Source of the DNA: Paracoccus laeviglucosivorans
GTDB lineage: Bacteria > Pseudomonadota > Alphaproteobacteria > Rhodobacterales > Rhodobacteraceae
Length of the DNA: 64,000 bases
NCBI RefSeq assembly: GCF_900182695.1
Contig: NZ_FXTK01000008.1
Location: 1-64,000, forward strand
Direction: 5' to 3'
Each line of letters starts with the position of its first letter. Positions within the stretch are counted from its first letter, which is position 1. This document shows positions 54,656 through 63,500 of the stretch, one piece after another. A program made the translations under genes and the position numbers. Below the pieces are notes generated by a model that made no database searches, was not told the origin of the DNA, and saw nothing but the letters and a program-made list of their open reading frames with translations.

Positions 54656-54680
54656 GCGCCGCCGTTCGACGCGGCGGCGC
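54656..54680 (+). promoter_or_regulatory. Intercistronic stem-loop between chvE and gguA
   Basis: GCGCCGCCG (54656-54664) and CGGCGGCGC (54672-54680) form a perfect 9-bp GC stem with a 7-nt loop, 10 bases after the chvE stop. No T-tract follows. Such stems after binding-protein genes often protect the 3' end so that binding protein is made in excess over the permease genes. Confidence 0.65.
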
Positions 54681-54707
54681 ATTCCTCAAGCTACGGGAAT
54701 CGCAGCG

Positions 54708-56279
54708 ATGGATTCCATTCTGGAAATGCGGGGGATCACCAAGGAATTCCCCGGTGTCAAAGCCCTTGATAACGTCAACATGACCGTGCGGCGCGGCGAG
54801 ATTCGCGCGCTTGTCGGTGAAAACGGCGCAGGCAAATCGACCCTGATGAAGGTGCTGTCCGGGGTCTATCCCCACGGAACCTATGACGGCGAGATTCTTT
54901 ATAACGGCAAGCCGATGGCGTTCCGGGGCATCCCCGACAGCGAACATCAGGGCATCGTCATCATCCATCAGGAACTGGCCCTAGTGCCGCAGATGTCGAT
55001 TGCCGAAAACATCTTTCTGGGCAACGAGATCGCCCATCGCGGCGTGATCGACCGGCAGGAAACCAACCGCCGCACCGCCGAGTTGCTGGCCAAGGTCGGT
55101 CTGCGCGAAAGCCCCGAAACCAAGGTCGGCACCCTGGGCATGGGCAAGCAGCAGCTTGTGGAAATCGCCAAGGCGCTGTCGAAAAAGGTCGATCTTCTGA
55201 TTCTGGACGAACCCACGTCCTCGTTGAACGAAAACGACAGTGACGCGCTGCTGCGTCTGCTGGCCAGTTTCCGCGATCAGGGGATGACGGCGATCCTGAT
55301 CTCGCACAAGCTGAACGAAATCAGTCAGGTCTGCGACAGCATCACGGTTCTGCGCGACGGCGCGACGGTCGCCCATCACGAAGGCATGGTCCCTGAATCG
55401 CAGATCATCCGCGACATGGTGGGCCGTTCGATGAATGACCGCTATCCGCCCCGCGAACCGAAAATCGGCGAAGTGGTGATGCAGGTCAAAGACTGGACCG
55501 TGTCGGACCCCTCGCGCGACCGGCTGCTGGTCAACAATGCCAGCTTCGCGCTGAAGCGTGGCGAGGTGCTGGGCATCGCGGGCCTGATGGGCGCGGGCCG
55601 CACGGAACTGGCCATGTCGATCTTTGGCCGCAGCATGGGCGACTGGAAATCGGGCGAGGTCACGATCCACGGCAAGCCCGCCGATCTGTCCACCGTGCCC
55701 AAGGCCATCGCCGCGGGTCTTGCCTATGTGACCGAGGATCGCAAATCGTTGGGCCTTGTGCTGGACGACACGATCCGCCGCAATATCCCGCTGGCGAACC
55801 TGCCCGGCGTCGCGCCCAAGGGCGTGATCGACCGGCAAAAGGAAGGTCAGGTCGCCCGCGACTATCGCAAGCAGATCAACATCCGCTCCTCCTCGATCGA
55901 TCAGGCGACGGTGAACCTGTCAGGCGGCAACCAGCAAAAGGTTGTGCTGGCGAAATGGCTGTTCTCCGGCCCCGAGATCCTGATCCTGGACGAACCCACG
56001 CGCGGCATCGACGTGGGCGCGAAATATGAAATCTACACCATCATCCGCGATCTGGCGGCGGCGGGGAAATCGATCATCGTGATCTCATCGGAAATGCCTG
56101 AACTGCTGGGCATCACCGACCGCATCCTTGTGATGAACGAAGGCCGTCTGGTCGGCGACATGCCCACAGCCGAGGCCACGCAGGAACGCATCATGTCGGT
56201 CATCATCAAGTCGGGCCACAACCTGACCGACGAAACCCTGACCCCCGAAGAAATCGAGGCCGAAAACGCCCATGTCTGA
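54708..56279 (+). CDS. gguA: Sugar ABC transporter ATP-binding protein GguA (MmsA-like)
   Basis: A 523-residue double-ATPase protein of the MglA/XylG/GguA type. The first half has Walker [10 protein letters not shown] and Walker [12 protein letters not shown], with signature region [20 protein letters not shown]. The second half has a degenerate Walker A GLMGAGRT, signature LSGGNQQKV and Walker [12 protein letters not shown]. It powers uptake of the sugars bound by ChvE. Its end overlaps gguB by 8 bp. In Agrobacterium the same three genes stand together. Confidence 0.95.
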   Translation: MDSILEMRGITKEFPGVKALDNVNMTVRRGEIRALVGENGAGKSTLMKVLSGVYPHGTYDGEILYNGKPMAFRGIPDSEHQGIVIIHQELALVPQMSIAENIFLGNEIAHRGVIDRQETNRRTAELLAKVGLRESPETKVGTLGMGKQQLVEIAKALSKKVDLLILDEPTSSLNENDSDALLRLLASFRDQGMTAILISHKLNEISQVCDSITVLRDGATVAHHEGMVPESQIIRDMVGRSMNDRYPPREPKIGEVVMQVKDWTVSDPSRDRLLVNNASFALKRGEVLGIAGLMGAGRTELAMSIFGRSMGDWKSGEVTIHGKPADLSTVPKAIAAGLAYVTEDRKSLGLVLDDTIRRNIPLANLPGVAPKGVIDRQKEGQVARDYRKQINIRSSSIDQATVNLSGGNQQKVVLAKWLFSGPEILILDEPTRGIDVGAKYEIYTIIRDLAAAGKSIIVISSEMPELLGITDRILVMNEGRLVGDMPTAEATQERIMSVIIKSGHNLTDETLTPEEIEAENAHV

Positions 56280-57459
56280 TATTTCACAAGAACAACGCCA
56301 AGGCGACACCTTCGGCTTCATCCGCCGCAACATTCGCCAATACGGCATCCTGTTCGCCCTGATCATCATCATGGCGTTCTTCCAGATCGTCACGGGCGGC
56401 ATCCTGTTCCGCCCGGTGAACCTGACGAACCTTTTCCTGCAGAACAGCCATATCGTCATCATGGCGGTGGGGATGCTGCTGATCATCGTGGCGGGCCATA
56501 TCGACCTGTCCGTGGGCTCGGTCGCGGCCTTTGTCGGTGCGCTGGCTGCGCTGATGATCGTGCGTCTGGGCCTGCCGATTCCGGTCGTGATCGTGCTGTC
56601 GCTGGCGGCGGGTGCGATCATCGGCGCGATCCAGGGCTATTGGATCGCCTATTGGAAGATCCCCAGCTTCATCGTCACGCTGGCGGGGATGCTGGTGTTT
56701 CGCGGGCTGACGATGTGGGTGCTGCAAGGGCAGTCCATCGGGCCGTTCCCGCGTGAATTCCAGATGCTGTCCTCGGGCTTCATCCCCGACCTGTTCGGGC
56801 CGGACAAACCCAACACCCTGTCGCTGATCCTTGGCTGGGGCGCGGCCTGCGTCATCCTGTGGCTGCAGATCCGCAACCGCCGGCGCGAGGAAGCGGTGGG
56901 CATCGCCGACGAACCCTTTGCCTTCTTTGCCGCGAAAAACGCGCTGATCTTCATCGCGCTGGCATGGATGAGCTGGGCCTTGGCGAACTTCCGCGGGTTG
57001 CCCAACGTCTTCATCGTCATGGCCGTTCTGGTCGCGCTTTACGCCTTTCTGTCAGAGCGCACCACCATCGGTCGCCGCATCTTCGCCATCGGCGGCAATG
57101 CCAAGGCGGCCAAGCTGTCGGGCATCAACTCCGAACGCGTGGTGTTCCTGACCTTCGTAAACATGGGGATGCTGGCGGCACTGGCGGGCATGGTTGTGTC
57201 GGCACGCCTGAACTCGGCCACGCCCAAGGCGGGCACCGGGTTTGAGCTTGACGTGATCGCGGCCGTCTTCATCGGCGGCGCGTCCATGGCGGGCGGCGTG
57301 GGCACGGTGATCGGGGCCGTGGTCGGCGCCTTCATCATGGGCGTGATGAACAACGGCATGTCCATCCTTGGCATCGGCATCGACTATCAGCAGGTCATCA
57401 AGGGCCTTGTGCTGATGGCCGCCGTCATCTTCGACGTATCGAACAAGAGCAAAGCATAA
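56272..57459 (+). CDS. gguB: Sugar ABC transporter permease GguB (MmsB-like)
   Basis: A 395-residue permease of the RbsC/XylH/GguB type with about ten membrane segments. Conserved stretches are [40 protein letters not shown] and [20 protein letters not shown] with [20 protein letters not shown]. It forms the transmembrane channel for the ChvE system. The stop TAA shares its last base with the ATG of the dehydratase gene, so transport and catabolism are one transcription unit. Confidence 0.95.
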   Translation: MSDISQEQRQGDTFGFIRRNIRQYGILFALIIIMAFFQIVTGGILFRPVNLTNLFLQNSHIVIMAVGMLLIIVAGHIDLSVGSVAAFVGALAALMIVRLGLPIPVVIVLSLAAGAIIGAIQGYWIAYWKIPSFIVTLAGMLVFRGLTMWVLQGQSIGPFPREFQMLSSGFIPDLFGPDKPNTLSLILGWGAACVILWLQIRNRRREEAVGIADEPFAFFAAKNALIFIALAWMSWALANFRGLPNVFIVMAVLVALYAFLSERTTIGRRIFAIGGNAKAAKLSGINSERVVFLTFVNMGMLAALAGMVVSARLNSATPKAGTGFELDVIAAVFIGGASMAGGVGTVIGAVVGAFIMGVMNNGMSILGIGIDYQQVIKGLVLMAAVIFDVSNKSKA

Positions 57460-59201
57460 TGACCTTCAAACCTGCCGAATGGCCGCGCAAGCTGCGGTCA
57501 CAGCATTGGTATGGCGGCAATTCCCGCGACACCATCTATCATCGCGGCTGGCTGAAGAACCAAGGCTATCCGCATGACCTGTTCGACGGGCGACCGATCA
57601 TCGGCATCCTGAATACATGGTCGGACCTGACGCCTTGCAACGGCCATCTGCGCGAACTGGCCGAAAAGGTCCGCGCCGGGATATGGGAGGCTGGCGGCTT
57701 CCCGGTCGAGGTTCCGGTGTTTTCCGCCTCGGAAAACACCTATCGCCCGACCGCGATGATGTATCGCAACCTCGCCGCCATGGCGGTCGAGGAAGCGATG
57801 CGTGGCCAGCCCATCGACGGTGCCGTGCTGCTGGTCGGCTGCGACAAGACCACGCCCAGCTTGCTGATGGGCGCGGCATCCACCGACATTCCGTCGATCG
57901 TGGTCACGGGCGGGCCGATGCTGAACGGCTGGTTCCGGGGCGAACGCATCGGCTCGGGCACGCATCTGTGGAAATTCTCGGAAGCCGTGAAGGCGGGCGA
58001 GATGACGCAGGAAGATTTCCTTGAGGCGGAACAGGCCATGAGCCGGTCGTCCGGCACCTGCAACACCATGGGCACGGCCAGCACCATGGCCAGCATGGCC
58101 GAGGCTTTGGGCATGGCACTGTCCGGCAATGCCGCGATCCCGGCAGTGGACAGCCGCCGCCGCGTCATGGCGCAGATGACCGGTCGCCGCATCGTGCAGA
58201 TGGTCAAGGACGACCTGAAACCCAGCGACGTGATGACCAAGCAGGCGTTTGAGAACGCGATCCGCACCAATGGCGCGATTGGCGGATCGACCAATGCGGT
58301 CATTCACCTGCTGGCGATTGCGGGCCGCGTTGGCATCGACCTGACGCTGGACGATTGGGACCGCTGCGGGCGCGACATTCCGACCATCGTGAACCTGATG
58401 CCCTCGGGCAAATATCTGATGGAGGAGTTCTTTTACGCAGGCGGTCTGCCCGTCGTGCTGAAACGGCTGGGCGAGGCGGGGGTCCTGCACAAAGACGCCC
58501 TGACCGTCAGCGGCGAAACCATCTGGGATGAGGTCTCGCAGGCGCGGAACTGGGACGAGGATGTAATCCTGCCCGTCGAACGCGCCCTGACCCAGCAAGG
58601 CGGCATCGCGGTTCTTCGCGGCAACCTTGCGCCGGATGGGGCGGTGCTGAAACCATCGGCCGCCAGCCCGCATCTGATGCAGCATCGCGGCCGCGCCGTC
58701 GTCTTCGAAGACATCGACGACTACAAGGCCCGCATCAACGACGACGCGCTGGACATCGACGAGACCTGCATCATGGTCATGAAGAACTGCGGCCCCAAGG
58801 GCTATCCCGGCATGGCCGAGGTCGGGAATATGGGCCTGCCGCCCAAGGTGCTGAAAAAGGGCATCACCGATATGGTGCGGATTTCCGATGCCCGCATGTC
58901 CGGCACCGCCTACGGCACCGTGGTCCTGCATACCTCGCCCGAAGCCGCGCGGGGCGGGCCTTTGGCCATCGTGCGCAGCGGGGATTTCATCGAACTGGAC
59001 GTGCCGAACCGCCGCCTGCATCTGGATCTGTCGGACGAAGAAATCGCCCAGCGTCTGGCCGATTGGAAAAACCCGGTTCAGCCGCCCGTCAGCGGTTATG
59101 CCCGGATGTTCCACGAACATGTCGAAGGGGCCGATACCGGCGCCGATTTCGACTTCCTGAAAGGTCCGCGCGGATCGGAGGTGGGACGTGACAGCCATTG
59201 A
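57459..59201 (+). CDS. IlvD/Edd-family sugar-acid dehydratase (L-arabonate/D-galactonate type)
   Basis: A 580-residue Fe-S dehydratase. The three cluster cysteines are at residues 60 (in LTPCNGHL), 128 (in VGCDKTTPS, with Lys130 next) and 201 (in SSGTCNTMGTAS), the positions used for a [2Fe-2S] cluster in rhizobial L-arabinonate dehydratase, an enzyme that also accepts D-galactonate and D-fuconate. With a 2-keto-3-deoxy-galactonate kinase and aldolase downstream, D-galactonate is the likely main substrate here, giving KDGal. The N-terminus RSQHWYGGNSRDTIYHRGWL is that of the sugar-acid branch, not of IlvD. Confidence 0.93.
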   Translation: MTFKPAEWPRKLRSQHWYGGNSRDTIYHRGWLKNQGYPHDLFDGRPIIGILNTWSDLTPCNGHLRELAEKVRAGIWEAGGFPVEVPVFSASENTYRPTAMMYRNLAAMAVEEAMRGQPIDGAVLLVGCDKTTPSLLMGAASTDIPSIVVTGGPMLNGWFRGERIGSGTHLWKFSEAVKAGEMTQEDFLEAEQAMSRSSGTCNTMGTASTMASMAEALGMALSGNAAIPAVDSRRRVMAQMTGRRIVQMVKDDLKPSDVMTKQAFENAIRTNGAIGGSTNAVIHLLAIAGRVGIDLTLDDWDRCGRDIPTIVNLMPSGKYLMEEFFYAGGLPVVLKRLGEAGVLHKDALTVSGETIWDEVSQARNWDEDVILPVERALTQQGGIAVLRGNLAPDGAVLKPSAASPHLMQHRGRAVVFEDIDDYKARINDDALDIDETCIMVMKNCGPKGYPGMAEVGNMGLPPKVLKKGITDMVRISDARMSGTAYGTVVLHTSPEAARGGPLAIVRSGDFIELDVPNRRLHLDLSDEEIAQRLADWKNPVQPPVSGYARMFHEHVEGADTGADFDFLKGPRGSEVGRDSH

Positions 59202-60120
59202 TCTGGCCATCATCGGCTTCGGCAAGATCGCGCGGGATCAGCACCGCGCGGCGCTGGACGCCTCGCCGGTGTTTCATCTGGCGGCGACCGTCGATCCGGT
59301 GAACCGGGCCGAGGGCGTGGAGGCTTTCCCAGACACCGACAGCTTTCTGCGCCGGATGCCCAATGTGGGGGCGGTGTCGCTTTGCACCCCGCCGCAAATC
59401 CGCTTTGCCGTCGCGCGTCAGGCGTTGCTGGCGGGGCGGCATGTGCTGCTGGAAAAACCTCCGGGGACCAGCGTGTCCGAGGTGATGGCGCTGGAACGCA
59501 TCGCCCGCGAACAGGGGCGGACGCTGTTCACCGCGTGGCACAGTCAGTTCGCGCCGGGCATTCCGGGGGCGAAGAAATGGCTGGCCGACAAGCGCATCAC
59601 GCGCATCACGGTGACGTGGCGCGAAGACGTGCGGCGCTGGCATCCCGGTCAGGACTGGATCTTTGCCCCCGGCGGCGCGGGGGTCTTTGATCCGGGCATC
59701 AACGCCTATTCCATCCTGACCCATATCCTGCCCATCGCGCTTTACACGACCGAGGCGGAGCTGGAATTCCCCGAAAACCGCGAAACGCCCATCGCCGCGC
59801 GGCTGAAGATGCTGACCGAGGAAGGCGCCCCCGCCGATCTGGATTTCGATTTCCGCGAAACCGGCACGCAGACCTGGGACATGCGCATTGAAACCGATCG
59901 CGGCACGCTGGCGCTGTCGCAAGGCGGTGCGACCGTCAGCGCGGGCGGCGAAACGCTGGCCGCCGAAGGCGCGCTGGCGGGGGAATATGACCGCATCTAT
60001 GCGCGCTTTGCCAAGCTGATCGAACGCTGCGAAAGCGATGTGGACCTTGCGCCGTTCCGCCATGTCGCGGATGCGATGATGCTGGGCCGCCGCACCACGA
60101 CCGAGGCGTTCAATTGGTAG
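59188..60120 (+). CDS. Gfo/Idh/MocA-family L-arabinose/D-galactose 1-dehydrogenase
   Basis: A 310-residue NAD(P)-dependent dehydrogenase that would oxidise D-galactose (and L-arabinose) to the lactone. The N-terminus reads IGFGKIARDQHRAALDA; the catalytic Lys is in VLLEKPPGTS; and WREDVRRWHPGQDW with GGAGVFDPGINAYSI closely matches the Azospirillum L-arabinose 1-dehydrogenase. It starts with GTG at 59188 behind GGAGGTG, inside the dehydratase gene. First enzymatic step of the route encoded by the operon. Confidence 0.92.
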   Translation: MTAIDLAIIGFGKIARDQHRAALDASPVFHLAATVDPVNRAEGVEAFPDTDSFLRRMPNVGAVSLCTPPQIRFAVARQALLAGRHVLLEKPPGTSVSEVMALERIAREQGRTLFTAWHSQFAPGIPGAKKWLADKRITRITVTWREDVRRWHPGQDWIFAPGGAGVFDPGINAYSILTHILPIALYTTEAELEFPENRETPIAARLKMLTEEGAPADLDFDFRETGTQTWDMRIETDRGTLALSQGGATVSAGGETLAAEGALAGEYDRIYARFAKLIERCESDVDLAPFRHVADAMMLGRRTTTEAFNW

Positions 60121-61016
60121 TCTCGCCCGACTGGATTGCCGTGGACTGGGGCACCACGCGCCTGCGCGTCTGGGCGATGCGCGGCGCCACGGTGATCGAG
60201 GCGCGAAGCTCGGACAAGGGCATGGGGCAGCTTTCGCCCGACGGGTTTCAGCCCGCGCTGCTGGAGCTTGTCTCGGACTGGCTGGATACGCGGCCGCCCG
60301 TCATCGCCTGCGGCATGGTCGGTGCCCGCACTGGCTGGGCCGAGGCGGATTACCGCAGTGTGCCCTGCCCGCCTTTGGACCCGGCCCGCGCCACGCGGCC
60401 CCCGGTGTCCGACCCGCGGCTGGATGTGCATATCCTGCCCGGCCTGTCGCAGATCGACCCGCCGGACGTGATGCGTGGCGAAGAAACCCAGATCGCGGGT
60501 TTTCTGGCCGAACAGCCCGATTTCGACGGCACGTTGTGCCTGCCCGGCACGCATTGCAAATGGGTGCGGATCGCGGACGGCGCGGTGCAGGGCTTTCACA
60601 CCTTCATGACCGGCGAGGTCTATTCCCTGATCGCCCGCCAATCCGTGCTGCGCCTGACCATAGGTGACGCGCAGCCCGACGCCGTGGCGTTCCTTGAGGC
60701 GGCGGCGCAGGCTCTGGCCAATCCCGATCTGTGCCATGCGGGTCTGTTCCCGCTGCGTGCCGCCGCGCTGCTGAACGGTCTGGATGCGGCGCAGGGCGCG
60801 GGGCGGCTGTCGGGCCTGCTGATCGGGGCCGAGCTTGCAGCCGCGCGGCCTTTATGGCTGGATCGGCGCACCGTCATCATCGGCGCACCCGAACTGGCGG
60901 CACTTTATCAGCGGGCGCTGGCGCAGGCCGGGGCCGATGCCGTCCAGATGGACGGCGCGGCGCTTGTGCTTGCGGGCCTGACCGCCGCCCGCGCCGCAAT
61001 CACGAGGACGACATGA
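60114..61016 (+). CDS. dgoK: 2-dehydro-3-deoxygalactonokinase DgoK
   Basis: A 300-residue sugar kinase of the ASKHA fold. Phosphate-1 motif VDWGTTRLRVWAM is at the N-terminus; CGMVGARTGWAEADY, GTHCKWVRI and MTGEVYSLIA are family hallmarks. It phosphorylates KDGal to KDPGal. The start is a TTG at 60114, seven bases inside the dehydrogenase gene, behind GAGGCG; no ATG or GTG fits. Together with DgoA it commits the pathway to a phosphorylated galactonate route. Confidence 0.93.
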   Translation: MVVSPDWIAVDWGTTRLRVWAMRGATVIEARSSDKGMGQLSPDGFQPALLELVSDWLDTRPPVIACGMVGARTGWAEADYRSVPCPPLDPARATRPPVSDPRLDVHILPGLSQIDPPDVMRGEETQIAGFLAEQPDFDGTLCLPGTHCKWVRIADGAVQGFHTFMTGEVYSLIARQSVLRLTIGDAQPDAVAFLEAAAQALANPDLCHAGLFPLRAAALLNGLDAAQGAGRLSGLLIGAELAAARPLWLDRRTVIIGAPELAALYQRALAQAGADAVQMDGAALVLAGLTAARAAITRTT

Positions 61017-61606
61017 CCCAACCCATCATCGCCATCCTGCGCGGCCTGACCCCGGCCGAGGCGCTGCCCGTTGGCCGCGCCCTGATCGATGCGGGCATCG
61101 ACCGGATCGAGGTGCCGCTGAATTCGCCCAATCCCCTGGAAAGCATCCGCCTGATGGCAGCCAGCTTTGCCGGGCAGGCCACCATCGGCGCAGGCACCGT
61201 CCTGACGGTCGAGGACGTGGCCCGCGTCGCGGATGCGGGCGGGCGCATGATCGTATCGCCCAACATGAACCCCGATGTGATCCGCGAAACCGTGCGGCGC
61301 GGGCTGGAATCCTATCCCGGCGTCTTCACCGCCACCGAATGCTTTGCCGCCATCGCGGCAGGGGCCTCGGGGTTGAAGATATTTCCCGCAGATCAGGCCG
61401 GACCGGGCTATCTCAAGGCGCTGCGGGCGGTTCTGCCGCGCGACATGCCGGTCTATGCCGTGGGCGGCGTCGGACCCGGAAATTTCGCGCAGTGGTTTGC
61501 CGCCGGTGCGCAGGGCTTCGGCATCGGCACATCGCTTTACAAACCCGGCGACAGCGCCGATCAGGTCGGTGCCCGCGCCCGCGAAATGGTCGCCGCACTG
61601 GCATGA
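61013..61606 (+). CDS. dgoA: 2-dehydro-3-deoxy-6-phosphogalactonate aldolase DgoA
   Basis: A 197-residue class I aldolase of the KDPG/KDPGal family, TIM barrel. Schiff-base Lys122 is in GLKIFPADQAGP and the general base Glu33 in RIEVPLNSPNP, matching E. coli DgoA. It splits KDPGal into pyruvate and glyceraldehyde-3-phosphate. Start ATG 61013 overlaps the dgoK stop by 4 bp and its own stop overlaps the lactonase gene by 4 bp. Confidence 0.95.
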   Translation: MTQPIIAILRGLTPAEALPVGRALIDAGIDRIEVPLNSPNPLESIRLMAASFAGQATIGAGTVLTVEDVARVADAGGRMIVSPNMNPDVIRETVRRGLESYPGVFTATECFAAIAAGASGLKIFPADQAGPGYLKALRAVLPRDMPVYAVGGVGPGNFAQWFAAGAQGFGIGTSLYKPGDSADQVGARAREMVAALA

Positions 61607-62448
61607 GACATACGCTGTTCGATCCCCGCATCTGCGAACTTGGCGAAGGCGCGTTCTGGCACCCGGAACGGCAGCAGGTCTTCTGGTTCGACATCCTGAA
61701 CCGCCGCCTGCTGAGCCGCCATCAGGGGCATGAACTGGAATGGCGCTTTGACGAACGTGTCTCGGCGGCGGGGTGGTTCGACCGCGACAACCTGCTGATT
61801 GCCAGCGAAACCGCGCTGTTCCGGTTCGATCTGCGCGACAAGACCCGCCACGCGCTTTGCCCGCTTGAGGCGGACGACCCGACGACCCGCTCCAATGACG
61901 GGCGGGCCGATCCGCATGGCGGGTTCTGGATCGGCACCATGGCGATTGACGCGACCCCCGGCAAAGGCGCGATCTATCGCTATTTCCGCGGCGATCTGGT
62001 CAGGCTGTGGGGCGATATGTCCATCCCCAACGCGATCTGCTTCGCCCCCGACGGCCAGCGCGCCTATTTCGCCGATACCGAGGCGCAGATGGTCTGGAGC
62101 CAGCCGCTTGATGCCGAAGGCTGGCCCCTGGGCGACAGGCAGGTGTTTCTGGACCTGCGCGGCACGGGTGATTTTCCCGATGGCGCGGTGACGGATGCGG
62201 ACGGCAATTTCTGGAATGCGCGTTGGGGCACCGGGCGGCTGGTCTGCCATGCGCCGGATGGGCGGGTACTAAATGAAATCGCCGTGCCCTCGGCCCAGAC
62301 GACCTGCCCGGCCTTCATGGGCGAAAAACTGGACCGCATCCTGCTGACCAGCGCGGCGGTCGATCTGGGCGGTGCGCAGGACGGGCGCAGCTGGCTGGTG
62401 CTGCCCAACGGCGCGCGCGGCCTGCCCGAACCCCGTATCCGGCCATGA
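61603..62448 (+). CDS. SMP-30/gluconolactonase-family lactonase (galactonolactonase)
   Basis: A 281-residue six-bladed propeller. Metal ligands are seen in CELGEGAFWHPE (Glu15), SNDGRADPHGGFWIGTM (Asn/Asp) and DFPDGAVTDADGNFWNA (Asp). The family opens sugar lactones; here the lactone is that made by the 1-dehydrogenase upstream, so galactono- and arabinono-lactone are likely substrates. It is coupled by ATGA overlaps to both neighbours. No signal peptide, so cytosolic. Confidence 0.92.
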   Translation: MRHTLFDPRICELGEGAFWHPERQQVFWFDILNRRLLSRHQGHELEWRFDERVSAAGWFDRDNLLIASETALFRFDLRDKTRHALCPLEADDPTTRSNDGRADPHGGFWIGTMAIDATPGKGAIYRYFRGDLVRLWGDMSIPNAICFAPDGQRAYFADTEAQMVWSQPLDAEGWPLGDRQVFLDLRGTGDFPDGAVTDADGNFWNARWGTGRLVCHAPDGRVLNEIAVPSAQTTCPAFMGEKLDRILLTSAAVDLGGAQDGRSWLVLPNGARGLPEPRIRP

Positions 62449-63455
62449 CAGCGCAGATATTCGGAACCCTGCCCGACGGGCGACAGGTCACGCGCGTCAC
62501 CTTGCAAGGCCACGGGCTGACCGCCAGCATCATCACGCTGGGCGCGTCTCTGCAGGACCTGCGCATCGACGGGACCGAACACCCGCTGGTGCTGGGCTAT
62601 CCGACGCTTGAACCATATCTGACCGAGGGCGTGTATTTCGGCGCCATCGTCGGGCGCTATGCCAACCGCATCGCGGCTGGAGAGGCGCGGATCGCGGGCC
62701 GCAGCTATCAGCTGGACCGGAACGAACAGGGCCGGACCATGCTGCATGGCGGCGCGGACGGCACCGGCCAGCGCAACTGGACCATTGCCGATCATGGACC
62801 CGATCACGTCTCGTTGGTCGATCATCTGCCGGATGGGCATATGGGCTTTCCGGGCGCGATGCTGGTGCGGGCTTTCTATCGCCTGATGCCCGGCCCCGTG
62901 CTGCGTATCAGCGTTCTGGCCACGGCAAGCGACACGACTTTGTGCAATTTCGCGCCGCACAGCTATTTCAATCTGGATGGCAGCGACGATCTGTCCGGGC
63001 ATCTGCTGCACATCGCGGCCCAGACATATCTGCCGGTGGACGATCACCTGATCCCCGTGGGTGCGCCTGCCCCGGTCCAGGGTTCGCATCTGGATTTTCG
63101 CGAACCGACCCGACTGGCCGATCGGCTGCACGGCCCGCTGATCGACCACAATCTTTGCATCGGCGCGCAGAACCTTGGGTCGCCCGTGCCGGTCGCCACG
63201 CTTCAGGCTGCCAATCTGTCGATGCAGATCGAAACGACCATGCCGGGATTGCAGGTCTATGCGGGCGATCACATCCGTCCCGGCGCGACCGGGCTGGCTG
63301 GCCGCCCCTATCACCGATTTGCCGGAATCGCGCTGGAAACCCAGTTCTGGCCCGATTCGCCGCATCATCCCGACTACCCCTTGGCCGAGCTGCGAAGGGG
63401 TGATGTGTATCGCCATATCACCAACCTGCGTTTCCGCCCTGCGGCAGGCAGTTGA
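62445..63455 (+). CDS. galM: Aldose 1-epimerase (galactose mutarotase)
   Basis: A 336-residue mutarotase. [25 protein letters not shown], the catalytic His in FAPHSYFNLDG and catalytic Glu in IALETQFWPDSPHHP are typical of GalM. It equilibrates the anomers of imported galactose, so the beta form reaches the dehydrogenase. It is the last enzyme gene of the operon, overlapping the lactonase by 4 bp. Confidence 0.95.
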   Translation: MTAQIFGTLPDGRQVTRVTLQGHGLTASIITLGASLQDLRIDGTEHPLVLGYPTLEPYLTEGVYFGAIVGRYANRIAAGEARIAGRSYQLDRNEQGRTMLHGGADGTGQRNWTIADHGPDHVSLVDHLPDGHMGFPGAMLVRAFYRLMPGPVLRISVLATASDTTLCNFAPHSYFNLDGSDDLSGHLLHIAAQTYLPVDDHLIPVGAPAPVQGSHLDFREPTRLADRLHGPLIDHNLCIGAQNLGSPVPVATLQAANLSMQIETTMPGLQVYAGDHIRPGATGLAGRPYHRFAGIALETQFWPDSPHHPDYPLAELRRGDVYRHITNLRFRPAAGS

Positions 63456-63460
63456 CGCCA

Positions 63461-63491
63461 CCGCCCTTCTGGCCCGAAATAGGCCGGGCGG
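63461..63491 (+). promoter_or_regulatory. Stem-loop between galM and the GntR gene, covering part of its ribosome-binding site
   Basis: CCGCCC (63461-63466) pairs with GGGCGG (63486-63491), and GGCC (63471-63474) with GGCC (63482-63485), a 10-bp interrupted stem with a 4-nt bulge and a 7-nt loop. The 3' arm ends in GG of the GGAGG (63490-63494) that serves the GntR start at 63501. It may lower translation of the regulator. Confidence 0.45.
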
Positions 63492-63500
63492 AGGCATCGA

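Noticed and set aside
57498..59225. Long minus-strand frame opposite the sugar-acid dehydratase
   Set aside because: High-GC shadow of a real plus-strand gene with cluster cysteines and family motifs; the antisense translation has no family pattern.
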